Below, piece by piece: positions 41,984 through 49,340 of a stretch of 64,000 bases of DNA. A model generated the notes under the pieces. The model saw only the letters and a list, made by a program, of their open reading frames with translations, was not told where the DNA came from and searched no databases. The stretch's first letter is position 1. Each line of letters begins with the position of its first letter. The DNA is from Bacteroidales bacterium (GTDB lineage: Bacteria; Bacteroidota; Bacteroidia; Bacteroidales; Marinifilaceae): positions 62,001 to 126,000 of the forward strand of contig SUWY01000001.1 of assembly GCA_015061245.1 (NCBI GenBank). The letters run 5' to 3'. The position numbers were made by a program, and so were the translations under genes.

Positions 41984-43117
41984 TTAGATAATACCAGCTG
42001 CTCGGCCGTGTTCTATTATTTGTAATAGGGCACGGTCGAGTTGTTTTCCGGAGTATTGTGCCGAGAGTTGAAAGCGAATCCTCGCCTGTCCTTTTGGAAC
42101 AATTGGGTAGCAGAATGAGCGCGCATATATTCCCTCGTGTTCAAGTAGCGATATCAGTGCTCTTGTCAGTAGAGTATCATAGGTCATCATTGTGCAGATA
42201 GTTGGACCAGATTGTTTGAGTTTGAATCCTGCATTTCTTAGTTGCTCACGGAAGTATGTTGTATTCTCCCATAATTTTTCACGTGCAGAACTCTGTGCTG
42301 TTATATACTCAATGGCAGCAATAGTGGTGCAGCATTGTGCAAGTGGAAGAGTATTTAGCAAAAGATATGGTTGAGCCTGTTTGCGTAGGAATTCAATAAT
42401 CTCTTTGTCTCCTGAAATGTAACCTCCAGTAGTGCCTCCTAATGCTTTGTCAAATGTTCCTGTAAATAGATCCACTTTGTCCATCGCGTTACAATGCTCT
42501 GCAGCTCCTCTTCCCCGGTGGCCAATTACTCCTGCAGAGTGGCTTTCATCGACCAAAACCAATGCGTTGTACTTCTCTGCCAATGCGCAAATCTCCTCGA
42601 GACGGGCAATATCGCCGTCAACTGCAAATAGACCATCGGTAGCAATAATTCTGAATCTTTGAGCTTGTGACAACATTAACTGGCTTTCCAAATCACGCAT
42701 GTTGCTGTGTTTGTATGTGTATCGTGCTGCATTACAGAAACGTATATTGCCTGTTAGGTTGATGTGAGTTAACTCATCGGTGATGATTGCATCCTCTTGT
42801 GCAAAGAGTGGCTCGAATAGACTTCCGTCGGCTGCATATACCAATGTGTCCTCTTTTCCAAAAAGGTCACTAATCTTTTGCGCCAACATATTGTGAATCT
42901 CGTGTGAACCTGAGCCGTAGAACATAGATGAAAGACCTAATCCGTATTGCTCCATAAGCTGATTGGCTCTACTCTCTATCTCAGGGCATTTTGATAGTGC
43001 AAGATAGTCGGATGAGCTGAAGTTAAGAGATTCTCTATCCTGTTTTAAGCTGTTTTGAAGCTCGCTTTCATTCTCGTCAAGCTGCTTTTTTATATACTGT
43101 TTGAAGTTTGTGTTCAT
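41984..43117 (-). CDS. kbl: Kbl/BioF-type alpha-oxoamine synthase (PLP enzyme)
   Basis: The 377-residue protein is a PLP-dependent fold-type I enzyme of the alpha-oxoamine synthase family. It aligns best with 2-amino-3-ketobutyrate CoA ligase (glycine C-acetyltransferase): FYGSGSHEIHNMLA, then LVDESHSAGVIGHRGRG, and TFDKALGGTTGGYISG with the PLP Lys, plus QPYLLLNTLPLA. BioF (pelargonate pathway) is the main alternative; no bio genes are near. Kbl splits 2-amino-3-oxobutyrate from threonine into glycine and acetyl-CoA. It is about 20 residues shorter than typical Kbl, and no threonine dehydrogenase gene is adjacent. It is a single gene, convergent with the TlpA-like gene 7 nt away. Confidence 0.75.
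   Translation of the reverse strand: MNTNFKQYIKKQLDENESELQNSLKQDRESLNFSSSDYLALSKCPEIESRANQLMEQYGLGLSSMFYGSGSHEIHNMLAQKISDLFGKEDTLVYAADGSLFEPLFAQEDAIITDELTHINLTGNIRFCNAARYTYKHSNMRDLESQLMLSQAQRFRIIATDGLFAVDGDIARLEEICALAEKYNALVLVDESHSAGVIGHRGRGAAEHCNAMDKVDLFTGTFDKALGGTTGGYISGDKEIIEFLRKQAQPYLLLNTLPLAQCCTTIAAIEYITAQSSAREKLWENTTYFREQLRNAGFKLKQSGPTICTMMTYDTLLTRALISLLEHEGIYARSFCYPIVPKGQARIRFQLSAQYSGKQLDRALLQIIEHGRAAGII
42001..42049 (+). terminator. Plus-strand terminator embedded in the kbl-like gene
   Basis: An 18-bp stem (42001-42018 with 42023-42040) with a TTTG loop begins 24 nt after the TlpA stop and is followed by TTGTTTTCC. Three pairs are G-U on the plus strand and would be A-C mismatches on the minus strand, so the structure is fitted to plus-strand RNA although the DNA codes for kbl on the minus strand. 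Confidence 0.75.
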
Positions 43118-43203
43118 TTTAAATCTCAGTCAAATAGAATTTGGATTTTGGACGGTAAAGTTAATAAAATTGTCTCTTTGAGGGATAAAAGGGGATATTA
43201 ATA

Positions 43204-43235
43204 ATTGTATATGGCTGAATTTTCCTTTAATTTTG
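43204..43235 (+). promoter_or_regulatory. Promoter of the first HExxH protein cluster
   Basis: ATTG (43204-43207), a 20-nt spacer and TAATTTTG (43228-43235) match the -33/-7 consensus. The ATG at 43250 follows by 14 nt, so the leader is very short. Confidence 0.75.
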
Positions 43236-43249
43236 CAGTAGAATAGATA

Positions 43250-45610
43250 ATGACTAACAATATTACAATGTTTATGAAAAGAGTAATTATGCTACTGTCT
43301 TTGGCGTTGACAATGACGATGTTCGGTTGTCAGGAGACAGAATTTAATGAGAGTTGTTCGTCTGGTATAGGCGAGGGTACTCTGATTGAGGTAGGAGTTG
43401 AGGAATTGATCTCTTCTCGTGTAATTTATGAGGGGTATTCAACGAAATTTGAGGAGGGAGATCAGATCGGTGTTTTTGCCACAAATGCAGAGAATGAGCC
43501 GTTTACAATTGGTTCAAGTGCTTCTCAGGCACATTCAGACAAGAAGGTGTTGATTACTCAAGGCGATGTTCTGTACGGTTACTATCCATACAATCCAAAT
43601 TATATCAAGGGAGTAGATGTAACAGATGAGCAAGTCTCTGCAAAGAGGGCTGTTGTAACAGTGCCTGCCGAGCAGGTTCAGACGGATGCTAACTTTTCTC
43701 ATATAACCCCTAATGATTTCTTGATTGCAAAGCCCGTAACAGTAGGTAAGAATACTCCGAAGTTGACATTCCAGCGTTTGAATGCGTGGATTGATTTCAA
43801 GTTTTATAACCAGGAGGATAGTGATTTGAAAATCCAAAGTGTAACACTAGAGTCTGAAGGTGAGGAGTTTATTACAACCGGTATGGTTGATGTTTTGGCC
43901 GATGAGGATAGCGACTTCTTTATGGAGCTTAGAGGTACCGAACGAGAGAAGGTGGTAAAGGTTAGTGCAGAGGGTGATTGGGCTACCGTAAAGAGCGGAG
44001 AGTCGGCTACAATGCGACTTGCAGTTTTGCCTGTAGATATGTCTCAAGGGACAATAAAGATTACTGTTACTACAAGTCATGGAGTTTATACAAAGAGATA
44101 TAAGGGAAAGAATTTTGAATCAGGAAATGTTTATAGATTGGAGTATAATGGAAAGCAGATCTATCTTCCAACTTCAAGTGTTTCTGATTTTGATAATAGT
44201 TTCCGTTTTAGTACAGCTAATTTGCATAACGACAACAGCTACTTCAGTTGGAAACGTTCGAAGGAGTCTGAGAATCTGATTGTCTTTTGGGAGAAAGGTT
44301 TTGGCGATGATCCATCAACATGTACAAAGCGTGTCGGAAATGTATCAATGAAGGTTGATATTGATGATATGCTTGAGAAGATGGAGGCATTCTATGCTCT
44401 ATATCAGGATGAGTTGACCTTTACCGTTAAGGGAGCATCGAATACTGACAAGTATAAAATGATGATCTTCCTGTTCTATACAGATGGTTGGATTGCAAAT
44501 GGTGGAGGTGTTGATGATGTAATTGGCGCATTCTGGATTGCTCCGAGTGCTTGTAAGCCTGTTGGTCAGACTGTTGCTCATGAGTTGGGTCACTCTTTCC
44601 AGTATCAGGTGGCTTGCGATGCCAAGATTGATTCTGAGTTCCATACTCCAGGTGCTGGATACAGACACTCAATCGGTCAGGGTAATGCCTTCTGGGAGAT
44701 GTGTGCCAACTATCAGGCATGGCAGTGTATGGAGTGGTATAAAAACTGGAGTTGTGAGATTCCTGTACATCAAGCAACTGCACACCGTGGATTTACACAT
44801 GAGTGGTTAAGATATCAGTGCTTCTACCTGATGAGCTATTGGGAGGAGTTGCATGGACGCGATATTTTGGGTAGAGTTTGGCGTTTGTCAAATAGGGGCG
44901 AGGATGCAATTCAGACATATAAGCGCATAACCGGAACCGACCAGGAGAAGTTTAACGATGAGATTTGGGTTGCTGCTGCCAAGGAGATGACATGGAGCTT
45001 TAACGATGAGGAGATAAACGGTTACATGAGAGAGTTAATTGATGGATTGTCAACACAAGAGCGTAATCAGTGGTATATCAACAAAACTCGTTTGATTGAG
45101 AATACCAAAGATGGTTACTATCGTTGTTATCCTGATACGGTGACTCGCGACCATGGAACTGCTCACAATGTGAACTTCTCTCCGCAATCATACGGATATA
45201 ATGCAGTCTATTTGAAGGTTCCTGAGGCAGGAACTGAGATTACCATTGATTTCCAGGGATTGACCAACTATCCATCTGTTGATAAGGTTCAAGATTATAA
45301 GTATAGCTCTGTTCCGGGTTGGCGATGGGGCTTGGTTGCTTGTACCGGAACAGGAGGTTGGACACCTGTGTATAGCGAGATGAAACGCGATAATAGCGGA
45401 ACATTGACATTCACTGTACCTGAAGATACCAAACGTCTCTTCTTTGTGGTAACAGGAGCTCCTACAGAGCACTACCAGAAGAAGTGGGATAGTAATACTA
45501 GAAATGATTATCAATTCCCATATAGATTTAAGGTGGATGGAACTGAACTTCAGGGTTCTACATTTATAAAGAAATCAACTGAGGAGGTTGATTATACATA
45601 CACATTCTAA
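43250..45610 (+). CDS. Secreted HExxH putative metallopeptidase with fimbrillin-like N-terminus (DUF6055-like)
   Basis: The 786-residue lipoprotein (signal near residue 10-28, ending in MFGC) has a fimbrillin-like N-terminal half (about 40-310): RVIYEGYSTKFEEGDQIGVF and WIDFKFYNQEDSD are typical. Residues about 325-620 form the putative peptidase domain with His444-Glu-Leu-Gly-His448 (VAHELGHSFQYQ) and a downstream FWEMCANYQAW segment whose Glu could be the third zinc ligand. The C-terminal 150 residues are beta-rich and contain VVTGAPTEHYQKKW. I recall this central domain as DUF6055. The whole layout is shared with the 869-residue protein at 49341. A role in protein breakdown at the surface is inferred; no substrate is known. 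A BACON lipoprotein gene follows 2 nt later. Confidence 0.83.
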   Translation: MTNNITMFMKRVIMLLSLALTMTMFGCQETEFNESCSSGIGEGTLIEVGVEELISSRVIYEGYSTKFEEGDQIGVFATNAENEPFTIGSSASQAHSDKKVLITQGDVLYGYYPYNPNYIKGVDVTDEQVSAKRAVVTVPAEQVQTDANFSHITPNDFLIAKPVTVGKNTPKLTFQRLNAWIDFKFYNQEDSDLKIQSVTLESEGEEFITTGMVDVLADEDSDFFMELRGTEREKVVKVSAEGDWATVKSGESATMRLAVLPVDMSQGTIKITVTTSHGVYTKRYKGKNFESGNVYRLEYNGKQIYLPTSSVSDFDNSFRFSTANLHNDNSYFSWKRSKESENLIVFWEKGFGDDPSTCTKRVGNVSMKVDIDDMLEKMEAFYALYQDELTFTVKGASNTDKYKMMIFLFYTDGWIANGGGVDDVIGAFWIAPSACKPVGQTVAHELGHSFQYQVACDAKIDSEFHTPGAGYRHSIGQGNAFWEMCANYQAWQCMEWYKNWSCEIPVHQATAHRGFTHEWLRYQCFYLMSYWEELHGRDILGRVWRLSNRGEDAIQTYKRITGTDQEKFNDEIWVAAAKEMTWSFNDEEINGYMRELIDGLSTQERNQWYINKTRLIENTKDGYYRCYPDTVTRDHGTAHNVNFSPQSYGYNAVYLKVPEAGTEITIDFQGLTNYPSVDKVQDYKYSSVPGWRWGLVACTGTGGWTPVYSEMKRDNSGTLTFTVPEDTKRLFFVVTGAPTEHYQKKWDSNTRNDYQFPYRFKVDGTELQGSTFIKKSTEEVDYTYTF

Positions 45611-45612
45611 AA

Positions 45613-46629
45613 ATGAAAGTCATGAAATTGAATAAGATATTGTTTCCATTGTGCTTAGTAGCAGCATTGAGTGTTGGTTGCAGTTCGGATAGTGACTCTT
45701 CGGATAGTCCGGAGCCAACAACCAAACCAACAGAACCGGCTCCATCACAACCGGTTTTGCCTAGTGATTCAGTTCCTCAAACCAAACCTACAGTGACAAT
45801 TGATTTGGATACATGCGAATTAAAGAGTTACTCTGTGTTTGTTGATTGTATGGGAGGTGAAAAGGTTATTGTTGTAAGTAGTAACCGAAACTACGATGTA
45901 TCGGCAAATGTATCGTGGATTACAATAAAAAATAGTGGACGTGCAGTTACTGAGAGCCAAGTTGTAATAGAGATTGCCGAGAATACAGAAGCTGAGCGTG
46001 AAGGAGTAGTTGAGTTTGTAATGCAGGATACCCAAGAGCCTGTGACTCTTGAGTTTGTTGTTAAACAGACTGCTGCGGGAGTGGTATTCGAGGATAAAAC
46101 AGTAAATGATGCTGTTAACGATATGAATGACCAGGTTTGGCATCCGAATGAGATAACAAAAACATTTACATCAGGAGCAGGATATCATTATGGTTTAAGT
46201 TCATATTCTGAGGAGGAGCACATATTAAATATCAATGAAGAGTATTTTAAAGAGTTCTTTGGTATAACCGGTTCTGTAGATGAATTGATCGAGAGCGGAA
46301 AGATGAAAATAGAGTTTATGTGGTGTACAACTAATGGCTCTGAGTGGAAGGTGACATCGGTTAAGGCTCCGCGTCTTCCTGAGGGTTATGATTTGGGTGC
46401 GTCATACAGAGAGACCGGTTCTGTAATTCCTCAATCATCAACATTCTCTACTATGTACTACATAGGAATGAAGAATTATCTGCAGATTGTGCTTAATATT
46501 GATTTCGATGCAATAGGTTCGTCAGAAAATGAGTATCATGCAGGAGTCAGATACTCAATGATCGATGATAAGTGGGGCGATACCTATATTTATGATGTAG
46601 AGATAGACTTTACTTACACTGCAGATTAA
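45613..46629 (+). CDS. BACON-domain lipoprotein beside the HExxH protein
   Basis: The 338-residue product (start 45613; an ATG at 45622 would also do) has a lipoprotein signal ending in LSVGC, a Ser/Asp/Pro/Thr-rich linker (about 25-65) and a BACON domain (about 65-155; core NVSWITIKNSG and VVKQTAAG). The C-terminal 180 residues form an unassigned beta-rich domain (KTFTSGAGYHYGLSS to YIYDVEIDFTYTAD). The gene begins 2 nt after the HExxH gene, so the products are probably made together and both surface-located. nadE starts 21 nt downstream with no promoter match in between. The function is unknown. Confidence 0.8.
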   Translation: MKVMKLNKILFPLCLVAALSVGCSSDSDSSDSPEPTTKPTEPAPSQPVLPSDSVPQTKPTVTIDLDTCELKSYSVFVDCMGGEKVIVVSSNRNYDVSANVSWITIKNSGRAVTESQVVIEIAENTEAEREGVVEFVMQDTQEPVTLEFVVKQTAAGVVFEDKTVNDAVNDMNDQVWHPNEITKTFTSGAGYHYGLSSYSEEEHILNINEEYFKEFFGITGSVDELIESGKMKIEFMWCTTNGSEWKVTSVKAPRLPEGYDLGASYRETGSVIPQSSTFSTMYYIGMKNYLQIVLNIDFDAIGSSENEYHAGVRYSMIDDKWGDTYIYDVEIDFTYTAD

Positions 46630-46650
46630 ATATCCATAAAACCACAGTAT

Positions 46651-48462
46651 ATGAAACATGGCTTTTTAAGAGTTGCAACTGCTCAGCCGTTATTGAAGGT
46701 TGGCGATTGTCAATATAATGCAGAGAGAATTTCGGAGTTGATTGACCGGTGTGTTGATCAAGATGTAGATGTGGTGCTATTCCCTGAATTATCGCTTACC
46801 GGCGGTAGTTGTGGAGAGTTGTTATATAGTGGTGTTCTTTTGGATGCAGCTATGCGCGAGTTGGCTACCCTTGTTTTATCTACCAGGGGGGCAAATACGA
46901 TTGTGATTGTCGGTTTTCCTATAAAGAGTGGAGTGGAGGTGTGTAGCTCTGCGGCTGTGATATATAATGGTCAATTGATTGGAATAGCAAATGGAGCAAA
47001 TGCAATCTTCTCAACTCCGAACTTCAAGTTTGGTGTTGAGATAGGTGCATCGGCAAACGGAGTTATTCCTGCTTCAACAGTATTGGCGGCAAATGGAGCA
47101 GATGTGATCTTTGGACTTGACTCCTCGCCCGTTGTTGTAGGAAGTTTTAAGAGGAAATGCGCTGCAATAGAGGAGCAGTGCAGGCGCTTGTCAATGGGGT
47201 ATATCTATAGCAATTCAGGTTTTGGTGAGTCAACTACCAAGTATGCCTATATTGCATCGGGGGCAATTTGTGATTGTGGAGCTATGCTCGCAAGTGAAAT
47301 GTCGCTTAACTATGAGCCAATGTTGCAAATATCTGAGGTTGATATTGAGCAGATTCGCTACTCCAGAATGGTGAATAGTGAGCGATGGGCATCGGCCGAG
47401 GCGTTGCAGGGTGGAGTTTCGGAGATTGAGATAGAGCATCAGTGGAGCGATGACTTCAATTTGAGTCGCAAGTATCCTGTTAATCCGTTTATTCCGACAG
47501 ATCAGAGTGAGTTGGATGCTCGATGCCGTGAAATATTTGAGATTCAGGTTGCTGCGTTGGCCAAGAGATTTGTTCATACTGGTTCTAAGAGTGCTGTCGT
47601 AGGAATTTCAGGAGGTTTGGATTCTACATTGGCGCTTTTGGTTGCGGTGAAGACTTTCGATAGGTTGAAATATGATCGCAAGGGTATTGTGGGAATAACA
47701 ATGCCCGGATTCGGAACAACCGACAGAACATACGACAATGCTTTGGGGTTGATGCAGGCTTTAGGAATAACTATCAAGGAGATTAGTATTAAGGAGGCTT
47801 GTATTCAGCACTTTAAAGACATTGGACACGATATAGAGAATCACAATGTAACTTACGAGAATAGTCAGGCTCGTGAAAGAACCCAGATTCTTATGGATTA
47901 TGCCAATATGTGTGGAGGTATGGTGATAGGTACCGGAGATATGTCGGAGTTGGCTTTGGGTTGGGCAACCTATAATGGCGACCACATGTCTATGTATGGT
48001 GTGAATGGAGGTGTGCCAAAGACCATGGTTAAGCGTTTGGTTTCATGGGTAGCGGAGAGGGAGCTGAGTGGGACCTCGTCCGAAATACTTATAGATATTG
48101 TAAATACTCCTATCAGTCCGGAGCTTATTCCAGCAGATGAGAGTGGCAATATTAAACAGAAAACCGAGGATTTGGTAGGACCATACGAGTTGCATGATTT
48201 CTATATGTATTACTTTTTAAAGTGTGGTTTTGCTCCCGATAAGATTTATGATTTGGCGAAGATAGTCTTTGCTGATAGTTACTCTGTCCAGGAGATATAT
48301 AAGTGGCTTAAAACATTCTTCCGCAGATATTTTGCCCAACAGTTCAAGCGTAACTGTCTGCCGGATGGGCCGATAATTGGCAGTGTGGCACTTAGTTCCA
48401 ATATACCAAGTGATAGTAGCTCGGCTGAGTGGATGCGGATTATTGATGAGTTAGAGCAATGA
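46651..48462 (+). CDS. nadE: NAD+ synthetase, glutamine type with degenerate glutaminase domain
   Basis: The enzyme forms NAD from deamido-NAD, ATP and an ammonia source. The C-terminal synthetase domain (about 290-603) is intact, with the ATP loop GISGGLDSTLALL, GTGDMSELALGWATYNGDH, and KQKTEDLVGPYELHDF. The N-terminal nitrilase-like domain normally releases ammonia from glutamine with a Glu-Lys-Cys triad. Glu46 (FPELSLTGGSCG) is present, but Gly132 replaces the nucleophilic Cys (FGVEIGASANG where GVEICED is usual), and about 35-40 residues that normally carry the catalytic Lys (PK-T-P-N region) are absent. At 603 residues it is shorter than usual (640-680). The domain is probably inactive, so the enzyme may need free ammonia. 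The gene overlaps the HAD gene by 4 nt (ATGA). Confidence 0.9.
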   Translation: MKHGFLRVATAQPLLKVGDCQYNAERISELIDRCVDQDVDVVLFPELSLTGGSCGELLYSGVLLDAAMRELATLVLSTRGANTIVIVGFPIKSGVEVCSSAAVIYNGQLIGIANGANAIFSTPNFKFGVEIGASANGVIPASTVLAANGADVIFGLDSSPVVVGSFKRKCAAIEEQCRRLSMGYIYSNSGFGESTTKYAYIASGAICDCGAMLASEMSLNYEPMLQISEVDIEQIRYSRMVNSERWASAEALQGGVSEIEIEHQWSDDFNLSRKYPVNPFIPTDQSELDARCREIFEIQVAALAKRFVHTGSKSAVVGISGGLDSTLALLVAVKTFDRLKYDRKGIVGITMPGFGTTDRTYDNALGLMQALGITIKEISIKEACIQHFKDIGHDIENHNVTYENSQARERTQILMDYANMCGGMVIGTGDMSELALGWATYNGDHMSMYGVNGGVPKTMVKRLVSWVAERELSGTSSEILIDIVNTPISPELIPADESGNIKQKTEDLVGPYELHDFYMYYFLKCGFAPDKIYDLAKIVFADSYSVQEIYKWLKTFFRRYFAQQFKRNCLPDGPIIGSVALSSNIPSDSSSAEWMRIIDELEQ

Positions 48463-49232
48463 TAAAGATAGGCTTTTTTGATATTGATGGGACCTTGGTG
48501 AGTTTTAAAACTCACAGGGTCCCTGATTCTGCTATTAGAGCAGTGGAGTTGCTTAGAGAAAAGGGGATAAAGGTTTTTATTGCAACCGGTAGACATAAGG
48601 CAACTATCAACAATTTGGGAGATATGCAATTTGACGGCTATGTTACAATGAATGGAGCATACTGTTTTGCCGGAGATGAAGTTATTTTTAAACTGCCAAT
48701 TCCCAAGAGTGATATTGAGAATTTTGTGAAGTTGCAGCAGAGTGGATGTGGGTTCCCCACCTTCTTTTTGACTGAGCATACTCTATGTGCCAACTTCTTT
48801 AATGAAGATACAGCTGAGTTGATAAAACTAATTAACTTCCCGGTCCCGCCTTTGGCTCCAATCGAGAGTGTTCTGGAGCAGGAGATTTATCAAATGGTTT
48901 CATTCTTTGATAAGTCAAAGGATGCTGTGGTAATGCCACTTTTACCGAACTGTAGTGATGCTCGTTGGTACCCGACTTTTACCGATATTATACACAAAAA
49001 TGCAAGCAAAAGTGTGGGAGTGCAGAAGGTGTTGGACTATTATGGCTATACAAAAGCAGAGGCAATTGCTTTTGGAGATGGCGGTAATGATGTTCCTATG
49101 CTTCTTGCCGTTGATAATTCGGTAGCTATGGGGAATGCAGAAGATGCTGTAAAACAGGCTGCTACGTATGTGACCGATAGTGTTGATGATGATGGAGTGT
49201 TAAAGGCATTACAACACTTTAAACTGATTTAA
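48459..49232 (+). CDS. Cof-type HAD-IIB phosphatase
   Basis: The 257-residue cytosolic protein is a HAD-superfamily hydrolase of class IIB (Cof family). Motif I is FFDIDGTLVSF with the nucleophilic Asp and the acid/base Asp; motif II is in FIATGR; motif III Lys lies near KSVGVQKVLDYYG; motif IV is AFGDGGNDVPML. The C2 cap sits between about residues 85 and 185. Members dephosphorylate sugar phosphates, FMN or other small metabolites; the substrate cannot be told. The ATG overlaps the nadE stop (ATGA), so the two are translationally coupled. Confidence 0.92.
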   Translation: MIKIGFFDIDGTLVSFKTHRVPDSAIRAVELLREKGIKVFIATGRHKATINNLGDMQFDGYVTMNGAYCFAGDEVIFKLPIPKSDIENFVKLQQSGCGFPTFFLTEHTLCANFFNEDTAELIKLINFPVPPLAPIESVLEQEIYQMVSFFDKSKDAVVMPLLPNCSDARWYPTFTDIIHKNASKSVGVQKVLDYYGYTKAEAIAFGDGGNDVPMLLAVDNSVAMGNAEDAVKQAATYVTDSVDDDGVLKALQHFKLI

Positions 49233-49283
49233 TTTTAACATATCTTTTTTTTCTATATTTACGTGAATCTCATTTAATTTATG

Positions 49284-49291
49284 TAGATTTG
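49284..49291 (+). promoter_or_regulatory. -7 element of the second HExxH protein cluster
   Basis: TAGATTTG matches TAnnTTTG; the -33 region (TTTACG) is poor. It lies 49 nt before the ATG at 49341 in a 108-nt intergenic gap rich in A and T. Confidence 0.5.
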
Positions 49292-49340
49292 CGTGTTATT
49301 TTATGCACAAAAGTAAACAAGTACAAAATAAAACGGATTT

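Noticed and set aside
48279..48779. A 166-residue minus-strand frame across the nadE-HAD junction
   Set aside because: It is antisense to two well-supported genes.
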